A stretch of 10,903 nucleotides of DNA from Oscillospiraceae bacterium (lineage in GTDB: Bacteria > Bacillota > Clostridia > Oscillospirales > CAG-272): assembly GCA_015065395.1 (NCBI GenBank), contig SVQJ01000045.1:1-10903 (forward strand). The letters are read 5' to 3'. The stretch's first letter is position 1, and every line of letters starts with the position of its first letter. This document shows positions 1-6,865 of this stretch, piece after piece. The position numbers and the translations under genes are program-made. Under the pieces are notes generated by a model, which saw only the letters and a list, made by a program, of their open reading frames with translations, searched no databases and was not told the DNA's origin.

Positions 1-866
1 GTTGCGTTTTTGCATACGATTTCGATAAATTTGATGCAAACGATATCCTTCCCCTCTTCAAGGAATACGGCATCACCACCTTCTGCGCACCACCCACCAT
101 GCTCCGCTTCTTTATTAAGGAGGATCTCTCAAAATTTGATCTCTCCTCTCTTACCTACATCACCACAGCAGGAGAAGCACTTAATCCCGAAGTATTCTAC
201 AGATTTAAGGAGGCAACCGGCCTTACCATCATGGAAGGCTTCGGACAGACTGAAACAACGCTTTCCATCGGAAACCTCGTGGGTACCACTCCCCGTCCGG
301 GATCTATGGGCAAGCCCTCTCCCATGTATAAGCTGGAGATACTCCGTCCCGATAACACTCCCTGCCCCCGCGGTGAAACAGGCGAAATATGTATAAGCAC
401 CAAGGATTCAACCCCTCCCGGACTTTTCCTTGAATACTACCGCAACGAGGAAAACACCAGAGAAGCTTGGTACGACGGTTATTATCACACAGGAGACACC
501 GCATGGATGGATGAAGAAGGCTATATCTGGTATGTGGGCAGAACGGACGATGTTATCAAATCCTCCGGCTACCGCATCGGCCCCTTCGAGATAGAAAGCG
601 TTATCATGGAGCTTCCTTACGTGCTGGAATGTGCTATTACCCCCGTTCCCGATCCTATCAGAGGACAGATCGTCAAAGCAACTATAGTTCTGGTTAAAGG
701 CTACGAAGGAAGCGACAAGCTGAAAAAAGAGATCCAGACATACGTAAAAGAGCATACCGCACCCTATAAATACCCGAGAGTGGTGGAATTTGTTTCCGAG
801 CTTCCCAAAACTATAAGCGGAAAGATCCGCCGCGTGGCTATCCGACAGAATGACGCGGATAAATAA
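1..866 (+). CDS. AMP-forming acyl-CoA synthetase, 3' part (5' end outside window)
   Basis: This gene is open from the left edge (reading frame starts at base 3) to a TAA at 864-866, giving 287 residues of a protein that normally has about 550. It is the C-terminal half of an adenylate-forming enzyme, which activates a carboxylic acid with ATP and then transfers it to CoA. Visible signatures in order are TTAGEAL, the adenylate-binding GFGQTET, the YHTGDTAW block with its ATP-ribose aspartate, the hinge region VGRTDDVIKSSGYRIGPFEIES, and the C-terminal catalytic lysine in TISGKIRR. The GPFEIES wording is typical of the acetyl-/medium-chain acyl-CoA synthetase (ACSM-like) branch rather than of peptide synthetases or luciferases. 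The acid substrate cannot be told from this half. It converges on trmB and is followed by the palindromes at 888-994. Confidence 0.9.
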   Translation, partial: CVFAYDFDKFDANDILPLFKEYGITTFCAPPTMLRFFIKEDLSKFDLSSLTYITTAGEALNPEVFYRFKEATGLTIMEGFGQTETTLSIGNLVGTTPRPGSMGKPSPMYKLEILRPDNTPCPRGETGEICISTKDSTPPGLFLEYYRNEENTREAWYDGYYHTGDTAWMDEEGYIWYVGRTDDVIKSSGYRIGPFEIESVIMELPYVLECAITPVPDPIRGQIVKATIVLVKGYEGSDKLKKEIQTYVKEHTAPYKYPRVVEFVSELPKTISGKIRRVAIRQNDADK

Positions 867-887
867 ACCGAATAATAAGCTTTTCTC

Positions 888-911
888 GTTCTTTCCTTGA
901 AAGGAAAGAAC
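888..911. repeat. 11-bp hairpin just downstream of the acyl-CoA synthetase
   Basis: Bases 888-898 (gttctttcctt) are the exact reverse complement of 901-911, with only 2 nt between, so the real loop would be about 4 nt. It lies 21 nt after the synthetase stop. A purine-rich stretch rather than a T-run follows, so it is not a classic intrinsic terminator. It may be part of the same palindromic repeat unit as 931-994. Confidence 0.55.
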
Positions 912-930
912 CAAAGGAACTTCAAAATGC

Positions 931-994
931 CCGCAAATAATAAGCCCCCGAAAAAATGATCGAGTTCATTTTTTCGGGGGCTTATTATTTGCGG
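931..994. terminator. Perfect 29-bp hairpin, candidate bidirectional terminator
   Basis: Bases 931-959 pair without mismatch with 966-994 around a 6-nt loop (960-965). The stem has a GC core (gcccccg / cgggggc) flanked by cttattattt. If only the core and the inner stem form, that flank acts as the U-rich tail on either strand. The site sits between two convergent genes, 65 nt after the synthetase stop and 94 nt beyond the trmB stop, which fits a shared terminator. The perfect arms are longer than termination needs, so a dispersed palindromic repeat is an alternative. Confidence 0.6.
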
Positions 995-1087
995 TTACTG
1001 CATCTTCGGTGCCATCGTTCATATTAAAGTGATACCAATTCTTAACGTTATTTGATGATGATGTTTTCAAAGCATTTGCCTGATATT

Positions 1088-1807
1088 TTACTTTTTTACG
1101 GCCTCGAGGCAGTTGATCTTTATCCCCTGGCTTGAAAAATTACGTTCATACTCAGTCATTATATTGCTCTCCGCCCTATCGCTGGAATGGAGGTCACGGG
1201 AAACAAAGGTAAGCTCAAAGCCAGCCTCGTTCTCAACGCTTTCCAGAGAAAAATCGAAGAGCTCAACGTTGTCTGTCTTAAAGCAGAAGCGCCCCCCTGC
1301 TTTCAGCACCTTAAGATAACGTGCGAGAAAATCCGGGTGAGTGAGACGGCGGTTGGCATAGCCGTTTTTAGTCCACGGATCGCTGAAATTGGCGTATATG
1401 GTATCCAGGGACTCCTCCTCAAAATATTCACAAAGCTCCGCCGCATCAAAATTCATAAAACGGACGTTGCCCCTCATCTCCACGGGAATATCCCACGTAA
1501 CATCCTTATAGACCGTACCGTCAGGCGCTCTCCAGCCGCCGTGGTAATCAAGGCAGCCAAGATCTCTCGTTGCGGCATACTTTTCCGCCGCAACAACGAT
1601 AACATCATCCACTCTTTCCATCGCTATGTAATTATAATCCGGCTCTTTCTTTGAAAGTGCGCAAATAAAATCCCCTTTTCCGCATCCGATTTCAAGGCGA
1701 AGAGGGCGCTCGCTGTCAAAAACCCCCGTAAATCCTTTTTCTTCAACGAACAACGCACGAAGAGCGCAAAGTCTTTCGCCTGAGCGGCGTTTTTTTCTCA
1801 TTCTCAT
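1088..1807 (-). CDS. trmB: tRNA (guanine-N7)-methyltransferase
   Basis: The product transfers a methyl group from S-adenosylmethionine to N7 of guanosine 46 in the variable loop of tRNAs. The 239-residue protein shows the Rossmann-fold SAM motif EIGCGKGDF (residues 39-47), the acidic loop end AMERVDD, NFSDPWTKNGYANRRLTHPDF (140-160), which matches the family's FSDPWPKxRHxKRRLTH block, GGRFCFKTDN (171-180) and the C-terminal TEYERNFSSQG (218-228). The start at 1807 is chosen because the frame's farther upstream extension to 2002 would overlap the divergent gene and adds no family-like sequence; an ATG two codons later is an alternative. The ribosome site is weak. Two oddities: the protein is slightly long because of an apparent insertion at about residues 83-113, and the usually basic RH.K positions read GY.N. 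Likely transcribed alone. Confidence 0.92.
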   Translation of the reverse strand: MRMRKKRRSGERLCALRALFVEEKGFTGVFDSERPLRLEIGCGKGDFICALSKKEPDYNYIAMERVDDVIVVAAEKYAATRDLGCLDYHGGWRAPDGTVYKDVTWDIPVEMRGNVRFMNFDAAELCEYFEEESLDTIYANFSDPWTKNGYANRRLTHPDFLARYLKVLKAGGRFCFKTDNVELFDFSLESVENEAGFELTFVSRDLHSSDRAESNIMTEYERNFSSQGIKINCLEAVKK

Positions 1808-1852
1808 ATTGAAATACGTCTCTCTTTTTGATAGAATGTAATTACTGATTGC

Positions 1853-1861
1853 AGTATAACA
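1853..1861 (-). promoter_or_regulatory. Extended -10 promoter candidate for trmB
   Basis: On the minus strand this reads TGTTATACT, an extended -10 element (TGn plus TATACT). The -35 region is poor (TGGATT at 17 nt). Transcription would begin near 1846, giving a leader of about 40 nt before the trmB ATG at 1807. I could not find a convincing sigma-70 pair for the opposite operon in this gap; TTGATA at 1828 and TATAAC at 1855 on the + strand are 21 nt apart, which is too far. Confidence 0.45.
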
Positions 1862-1906
1862 TAATAATGTGAGAAAATCCATATTTTTATAAAAAATCAT
1901 CTTATG

Positions 1907-1914
1907 AAAGGAGG
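1907..1914 (+). promoter_or_regulatory. Ribosome binding site that fixes a GTG start at 1922
   Basis: AAAGGAGG is a near-perfect Shine-Dalgarno sequence, 7 nt before GTG at 1922. The in-frame ATG at 1904 lies immediately upstream of and against this site, so it cannot be the start it serves. Confidence 0.85.
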
Positions 1915-1921
1915 CAACGCT

Positions 1922-3070
1922 GTGGATACCAAAGCTTTTGCGGCAGAGCTTGCCCGTTCCCTTACACACAGGGGGGTGGACAGGGATTCTGCAATCAAGC
2001 ACGCGGTCAGCCTTGTGAGAACCTTTGATGAGGACGATTTGAAGGAAATATCTGCCTACACCTGCGCCGAGGACTTTTCGGAGCTTTCAGACAGGCTGGC
2101 AGATTTCATAAAGGAAAAGGATAAAGGCCAAAGAGCGTCTGAACAGAAAGATGATGAGGATGAGGACATGAAGATCGTTTCCAAAATCCCCTCTTCTTCC
2201 CAAAAAGCAGATCCGTTTATGGCAAGCACCGTAGTCATACCGGCAGTCAACACAGATAAAGCTATCCCGGATCCCGATAATATGAAAACAAAGATCGTGG
2301 ATCTTGCTCTTGCCGAAGGCAACGGCGCAGACAACGAAAAAACGAAAATAATAGACCTATCCCAAGGCAATAAGGATGATGTATCAGTTCAACTCGCCGA
2401 CCCTTTGGCTGACAATATGAAAACCCGTATCATCGGCACAGTCAATGAAAGCACAGACGATAATATGCATACACGTGCCTTCGCGGGGATCAAAACCGAA
2501 GATATATCTCTTGATGATATTGCATCAGGGGATACCTGTGTCAATATTCCCCTCCATGATAACTCAGATACTGAAGCTGTGTTCGAGGAAAAAGAGGTTT
2601 ATCTGGCAGAGGATGACCCTGATAACGAGGACAACGGAAAGGTTGAGCTTACCACCAGAGGAAAGAAATACTTTGTTTCCATAACCGTTCTCGCTTCTCC
2701 CTTCCTCCTTGTCTTTTCTCTTATCGTATTGACGTTTTTCGGTCTCAGCATCGCCGTAATATGTGCATTGATAGTTCTTTGCCTGGCGCTCGTATGCGTA
2801 GAGGCAGTGCTTGGCAGCGTGCTCTCGATAGTGGGCATAATATACGGTGCCATACAAATAGTCGGAGGAAATATCGGTATAGGTCTTTACGAGATGGGCC
2901 TTGGTATTGCAATCGGAGGACTTGCAATGGCATTGGGTATACTCACATACAGCCTCGCATCCCTTGCCCTTCCCTATGCGCTCAAACAGGTCATTTCATT
3001 TGAAGGCTACTGCTTCAAGAGAATAAATCCTATGATAAACCGATTCAGAGAGGAGTGCAACAGATTATGA
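1922..3070 (+). CDS. Membrane protein with acidic repeat linker, HAAS/DUF1700-like (tentative)
   Basis: The GTG start at 1922 gives 382 residues in three parts. Residues 1-66 are a predicted helical domain (MDTKAFAAELARSL through SDRLADFIKEK) that resembles the small N-terminal helical domain of HAAS/DUF1700 proteins. Residues 67-247 are an acidic, probably disordered linker with four degenerate copies of DNMKTKIIDL. Residues 248-352 are strongly hydrophobic and Gly/Ala-rich, enough for about four membrane spans, followed by a short basic tail (KRINPMINRFREE). No signal peptide is seen, so the N-terminal part and linker are probably cytoplasmic. The TGA stop overlaps the next gene's ATG (ATGA at 3067-3070), indicating translational coupling to the DUF4097-like protein. 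In Firmicutes, HAAS-type membrane proteins and DUF4097 proteins often occur together; this is known context, and the family placement here is inference. No PadR regulator is adjacent. Confidence 0.6.
   Translation: MDTKAFAAELARSLTHRGVDRDSAIKHAVSLVRTFDEDDLKEISAYTCAEDFSELSDRLADFIKEKDKGQRASEQKDDEDEDMKIVSKIPSSSQKADPFMASTVVIPAVNTDKAIPDPDNMKTKIVDLALAEGNGADNEKTKIIDLSQGNKDDVSVQLADPLADNMKTRIIGTVNESTDDNMHTRAFAGIKTEDISLDDIASGDTCVNIPLHDNSDTEAVFEEKEVYLAEDDPDNEDNGKVELTTRGKKYFVSITVLASPFLLVFSLIVLTFFGLSIAVICALIVLCLALVCVEAVLGSVLSIVGIIYGAIQIVGGNIGIGLYEMGLGIAIGGLAMALGILTYSLASLALPYALKQVISFEGYCFKRINPMINRFREECNRL
2270..2485 (+). repeat. Four degenerate DNMKTKIIDL-like motifs inside the linker
   Basis: Within the 1922-3070 product, the copies are DNMKTKIVDL (about residues 119-128), DNEKTKIIDL (137-146), DNMKTRIIGT (164-173) and DNMHTRAFAG (180-189). 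Spacing is 18, 27 and 16 residues. All share D-N-x-x-T-[KR]. The DNA copies have drifted at third positions, so this looks like old protein-level repetition rather than recent tandem duplication. Confidence 0.7.
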
Positions 3071-4044
3071 AAAAACGTTCAAAGCTGTTCCTGCTCATAT
3101 CAGGTATCATTTTTCTTTCCGGCGTTATCCTCTGCCTCGTTGGTGCAGGCATCGCATCCGCCTCCGGAGAGCAGCTCTACTCCACCAAGAAGGGCTCTGA
3201 CAGATATTATACATACTCCTTCGGTGACGGAGAGACCGACAGAATAAAGATCTCCATAACGGATGGCGACATCAATGTTTTCGGCGGCGCAGAAAAAAAC
3301 TATATCGAGATCGTCAATTTCAACGAAAACAACTCATCCTATAAAGCGAACAGCGCCTCCGTTACCTTCACAGAGACCTCAGAGATAAAGGATATTACCG
3401 GCCTTTGGGAAAGCGGCATCGGCTTCAAAGGCTTGCGGCATATCATCAAGACCCAAAGCAGCAAGAACAAGGCTGTCAACATCTATGTTACCGATACCGA
3501 GCTTGTAAAATCCTTTGAATTGAAGCTGGAAAAGGGTAATATCGATATCTCCGGACTTTCAACAAAAACGAACTACAGCATAAGCGTTGAAAGCGGAAAG
3601 ATCCATCTTACCGATATCAGCACCGACGGCACTCTCACAGTAAACGCCAAGGGTGATTCATCCACAGGAATAATCCTCAATTCCGTTATCGCAAAGAAGG
3701 CTGAATTTAACGCTAAAAGAGCAAACCTTATAGTTGGCGGCGATAGAGCCTTCAAAACAGATAATTGCGATATCAATATAGGCTCCGGGAAGGTGGATCT
3801 GGAATTCATCCCGTATAACGCCTTCTATACCGTTGATGTTGCAGTAAACCGTCAATTCTTTGTAAACGGTATGGAACATACAAATACATATACCTTCAAA
3901 AACGTCCCCGAGGACGACGGGAAAGATGACAAGGACGAGGAAAAGCCGAAGATCTCCGTTATGAATATATCGGGAGACAGCCTTTCAGTCACCCTGGAGA
4001 CCCCCGAAAAAGAAGCGGCAAATGATGAAAACACAACCAATTAG
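3067..4044 (+). CDS. Membrane-anchored DUF4097-like beta-strand repeat protein
   Basis: The start is ATG at 3067 (325 residues), overlapping the previous stop as ATGA, with AGAGAGGAG about 11 nt upstream; a GTG at 3055 is possible but sits on that site. Residues 1-33 are a short basic N-terminus (MKKRSK) and one hydrophobic segment, an uncleaved anchor or signal peptide. From about residue 60 the sequence is a run of short alternating beta-type stretches, such as ISITDGDINVFGG, LEKGNIDISGL, VESGKIHLTDIS and INIGSGKVDLEF. This pattern is characteristic of the DUF4097 / putative adhesin beta-helix-like fold found in Firmicutes envelope proteins. A charged tail follows (DDGKDDKDEEKPK). The domain is expected outside the membrane. 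Function is unknown; the family is usually linked to envelope stress or surface sensing, which I infer here only from its coupled membrane partner. Confidence 0.7.
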   Translation: MKKRSKLFLLISGIIFLSGVILCLVGAGIASASGEQLYSTKKGSDRYYTYSFGDGETDRIKISITDGDINVFGGAEKNYIEIVNFNENNSSYKANSASVTFTETSEIKDITGLWESGIGFKGLRHIIKTQSSKNKAVNIYVTDTELVKSFELKLEKGNIDISGLSTKTNYSISVESGKIHLTDISTDGTLTVNAKGDSSTGIILNSVIAKKAEFNAKRANLIVGGDRAFKTDNCDINIGSGKVDLEFIPYNAFYTVDVAVNRQFFVNGMEHTNTYTFKNVPEDDGKDDKDEEKPKISVMNISGDSLSVTLETPEKEAANDENTTN

Positions 4045-4053
4045 AGGATCTTT

Positions 4054-4323
4054 ATGGAATACAGATACAAAACACGAGGAGTTTGCGCTTCCGAGATAAG
4101 CTTTGAGATCGAGGAAGGCATAATAAAAAACGTTAGCTTTCGCGGAGGCTGCAACGGAAATCTGAAGGCAATTTCAAAGCTGGTGGAAGGGAAAGATGCG
4201 CAGAGTATCGCCCATATCCTCGAGGGAAACACCTGCGGCTTCAAAAGTACTTCCTGCGCAGACCAACTCTCAAAGGCTATAAACAAGGCATTGGCCGAAA
4301 GCTTATCCCCTGCTTCAAACTAA
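4054..4323 (+). CDS. Free-standing TSCPD-domain protein (TIGR03905-like)
   Basis: This 89-residue protein starts at ATG 4054, with AGAGGA overlapping the previous gene's stop codon, only 9 nt after it, so it is very probably co-transcribed. The conserved pieces are TRGVCASEISFEI, FRGGCNGNLKAI, NTCGFKSTSCADQLSKAI. Cysteines 11, 33, 61 and 68 match the four-Cys pattern of the family and could bind a metal, probably zinc. The signature reads TSCAD where most members have TSCPD. The domain is related to the C-terminal region of B12-dependent (class II) ribonucleotide reductases, but short stand-alone members like this are of unknown function. Nothing nearby is a nucleotide-metabolism gene. Confidence 0.85.
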   Translation: MEYRYKTRGVCASEISFEIEEGIIKNVSFRGGCNGNLKAISKLVEGKDAQSIAHILEGNTCGFKSTSCADQLSKAINKALAESLSPASN

Positions 4324-4381
4324 AGCCCTCAAGGCACATCAAGCTGTGGCAATAAGCTATTTTAAGATCAAGATAATTTAT

Positions 4382-4416
4382 AAGGAGGACGGCAAAAGCC
4401 GCAACAACCTAAGATG
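4382..4416 (+). promoter_or_regulatory. Distant ribosome binding site with intervening mini-hairpin before the GH31 ATG
   Basis: AAGGAGG at 4382-4388 is the only good Shine-Dalgarno sequence, but the ATG is at 4414, 25 nt away. Between them CGGC-AAAA-GCCG (4390-4401) can form a 4-bp hairpin that would shorten the effective distance to about 13 nt. No ATG, GTG or TTG in the GH31 frame lies closer to the site. Confidence 0.6.
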
Positions 4417-6678
4417 TACAATATTAAAACAAGTAACGGAACTTTTGAGCTTCGCAGCGTGGAAAAGGGTATTTTCCGCGTGCGCATCTCCTCAAACGAC
4501 GAATTCAACGAAACTCTCCTTTCAAAGTACAATATCCTTCGCGAAAGCGGAGAGGATACCAGTGCCACCTTTGAAAACAATACCCTTACAAACGGAGCAT
4601 TCTCTCTTACCGTTGACGGCGATAAGCTTGTTCTTAACGGAACAAAAGCTCCTGTAGAGTTTACATACGGCGGCTTTGAGGGTAAAGCATATAAGAACAA
4701 GGGCTTCACTCTCAATATCTCCCTTGATGACAGCGAGCGTATCTTCGGTTTGGGTGACGAATCACGCGATCATATCGCACGCCGCGGCACCGTTTCCAGA
4801 ATCGATATCAGAAATATCGCATCCTACGGTCCCGTTCCCTATATCATGTCCTCAAACGGCTGGGGCGTGCTTCTCAACTGCACTTATGCCTCTGTTTTCG
4901 ATATCGGAGCTGCAGATAAGAATCTTATTTCCATTTCCGCTCACAAGGGTATAGTCGACTTCTATCTCTTTGTTCCCGAAAGCGCAAAGCTTGCAGATAT
5001 CCTTGAGCTTCACGGACGTATTGCGGGTAACCCCATAATGATGCCTAAGTTTGCATACGGATATACCTTCGTTCTCAACGAGCAGACCAATGCCCGCGAA
5101 ATGCTTTACGACTGCCTTAACTTCCGCCGCGAGGACATCTCCTGCGATATGGTAGGTCTTGAACCCCAGTGGATGACCAAGCATTACGATGCTTCCATTG
5201 ATAAAAAGTGGGACGAGGAGAGATTCTACATTCCCGGATGGCTTCCCGAAAATCAGTCCGGCCCCGAGACCTTCTTCTATGCTCTTCGCGAGATGGGCTT
5301 CAAATTCTCCCTCTGGCTCTGCCAAAATTATGACCTTCTCTGGGAAGAGGAGCGTCAGTGCGGAGAGAGAGCAAAGGAATTCGGCAAGGAATATACTTAT
5401 GAGGGCGCATCCATTCTTGACCCTCACTTCGCTTGCCCCATGTATATGGACGGTCTGACCCATAAGGATGTCCCTTGGTTCGACCATCTTAAGAAATTCT
5501 GCGATAACGGCGCATCCTGCTTTAAGCTGGACGGTGCCTTCCAGGTGAACGACCATCCCGACAGACTCTGGGCGGGTAAGTATTTCGACGATGAGGTCCA
5601 TAACGTATATCCTGTAATCTACGTTAAGCAGATGCAGGAGGGCTTTACAGGTCATACAGGCAGAAGAGCAGTTATCTATACTCCTTGTGTATATGCAGGA
5701 ACACAGCGATTTGCCTCTTCCTGGGCAGGCGATACCGGCGGCGGATACGATACCGTTGTTGCAATGCTCAACTTCGGTCTTTCCGGCCACTCCAACGCAA
5801 CCTGCGATATGGAGGCAACAAGCCTTGAGGGTATCCATTACGGGTTCCTCACCCCCTGGACACAGCAGCTTGCCTGGAGAACGTGGAACCAGCCCTGGTT
5901 CCTCAGAGATGAGCTTTGCGATGCGATCAGAGAATACTCACACATGAGAAACAGCCTCTTCCCCTACATCTATTCCATGGCTCATATCGCGTCCGAGCGC
6001 GCGCTCCCCATCACACGTGCCCTTTCGCTTATGTGGCCCGACAATGCAGAGTTTGACTACGTTACCAACGAGTATATGTTCGGAGACAGCTTCCTCGTTG
6101 CAGTATTCGATATGAAGCTCACACTCCCCGAGGGTAAATGGATCGACTACTTCACCGGCGATGTGTACGAAGGCGGTCAGGTGATCGAATATAAGTGTCC
6201 CAAGGGTAAAGGCGGCGCCATGATGGTAAAGGCTGGCAGTGTATTCTGCACCCAGGATTACCAGAAATATATCGAAAAATCCATTCCCGATAACTATCAT
6301 ATCAACGTATATCCCGGCGGTTGCAGCTCCTTCACCCTTTATGAGGACGACGGCTATACCTACGATTACATGGAAGGCAAGATGGCAAAGACCCTTATTC
6401 AGCTTTGCGGAGACGATAAGAGCTTTGAGCTTACTCTCAATATGAGAGAGGGCAGCTACGAGGGCAGAGAAAAAACCGCAGACAGCCTCCTTTCCGATCC
6501 CGATATTTTCGGTATGGGCGATGTTACAAGCTTTGATGTTATCATCAACGGCGAAGCTAAGAGCGTTACTCTCGACGGCAATGCTGTCGAATTTGCCGTT
6601 GCAGATGGTAAGACAACCTTCGCCATCTCCAAGGACGATCACAGGCAGAAAAAGCTTACCTATAAGGTTGAAATGTGA
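4414..6678 (+). CDS. Glycoside hydrolase family 31 (alpha-glucosidase/alpha-xylosidase type)
   Basis: The 754-residue protein has the length and layout of GH31 retaining alpha-glycosidases (YicI is 772). An N-terminal beta-sandwich includes ERIFGLGDE (about residues 108-116) and is followed by the (beta/alpha)8 barrel from about 210 (MPKFAYGYTFVLNEQ). The predicted nucleophile is Asp373 in FKLDGAF and the acid/base is Asp440 in SWAGDTGGG; the 67-residue spacing agrees with YicI (Asp416/Asp482). The aromatic stretch RTWNQPWFL and the C-terminal beta domains (from about 560, GKWIDYFTGDVYEGG) are also typical. There is no signal peptide, so it is probably cytoplasmic and acts on imported oligosaccharides. 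The exact sugar (glucose, xylose, galactose or other) cannot be assigned, because the residue after the nucleophile motif is not the KTDFGE seen in xylosidases. It may be the last gene of the 1922 operon or have its own promoter in the 90-nt gap. Confidence 0.93.
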   Translation: MYNIKTSNGTFELRSVEKGIFRVRISSNDEFNETLLSKYNILRESGEDTSATFENNTLTNGAFSLTVDGDKLVLNGTKAPVEFTYGGFEGKAYKNKGFTLNISLDDSERIFGLGDESRDHIARRGTVSRIDIRNIASYGPVPYIMSSNGWGVLLNCTYASVFDIGAADKNLISISAHKGIVDFYLFVPESAKLADILELHGRIAGNPIMMPKFAYGYTFVLNEQTNAREMLYDCLNFRREDISCDMVGLEPQWMTKHYDASIDKKWDEERFYIPGWLPENQSGPETFFYALREMGFKFSLWLCQNYDLLWEEERQCGERAKEFGKEYTYEGASILDPHFACPMYMDGLTHKDVPWFDHLKKFCDNGASCFKLDGAFQVNDHPDRLWAGKYFDDEVHNVYPVIYVKQMQEGFTGHTGRRAVIYTPCVYAGTQRFASSWAGDTGGGYDTVVAMLNFGLSGHSNATCDMEATSLEGIHYGFLTPWTQQLAWRTWNQPWFLRDELCDAIREYSHMRNSLFPYIYSMAHIASERALPITRALSLMWPDNAEFDYVTNEYMFGDSFLVAVFDMKLTLPEGKWIDYFTGDVYEGGQVIEYKCPKGKGGAMMVKAGSVFCTQDYQKYIEKSIPDNYHINVYPGGCSSFTLYEDDGYTYDYMEGKMAKTLIQLCGDDKSFELTLNMREGSYEGREKTADSLLSDPDIFGMGDVTSFDVIINGEAKSVTLDGNAVEFAVADGKTTFAISKDDHRQKKLTYKVEM

Positions 6679-6730
6679 TTTTTACAGGAGCTTTGAGAAT
6701 CGGTTAGCTGAATTTTGCAAAACAATAGCC

Positions 6731-6760
6731 GCAGAGATAAAACTAAAGTTTCATCTCTGC
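6731..6760. repeat. Imperfect hairpin in the convergent gap
   Basis: Bases 6731-6738 (gcagagat) pair with 6753-6760; after one mismatch (6739/6752), AAACT (6740-6744) faces AGTTT (6747-6751). No T-run follows on either side, so it is unlikely to be a terminator on its own. It lies 52 nt after the GH31 stop and could protect the 3' end of that mRNA. Confidence 0.45.
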
Positions 6761-6782
6761 AGCAGTATTCCTATAAACCCAT

Positions 6783-6840
6783 AAAAGAGAAGTCTCTCAA
6801 AAATGCATGAATCCATTTTTGAGAGACTTCTCTTTTTCTT
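6783..6840 (+). terminator. Rho-independent terminator after the GH31 gene
   Basis: A perfect 23-bp stem (6783-6805 with 6814-6836) closes an 8-nt loop and is followed by tcttt-type pyrimidine sequence, including the TTTTT at 6833-6837. On the opposite strand the stem ends in TTTT, so it may also stop transcription from the convergent Cys-rich gene that ends at 6866. Confidence 0.85.
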
Positions 6841-6865
6841 AAAGCTTTTTTGCTTTTATACGGCT

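Noticed and set aside
1904..1921. ATG at 1904 as the start of the membrane protein
   Set aside because: The AAAGGAGG ribosome site lies directly after this ATG and is ideally placed for GTG at 1922.
1808..2002. Upstream extension of trmB to an ATG at 2002
   Set aside because: The extra 65 residues do not resemble TrmB, and they would overlap the divergent gene and its strong ribosome site.
4324..4381. A possible -10 (GATAAT at 4372-4377) for a separate GH31 promoter
   Set aside because: No -35 at a suitable distance could be seen, so it is too weak to list.
4852..5838. A 328-codon open frame antisense to the GH31 gene
   Set aside because: The sense frame carries the GH31 catalytic residues with correct spacing; the antisense frame has no family-like motif and no ribosome site.
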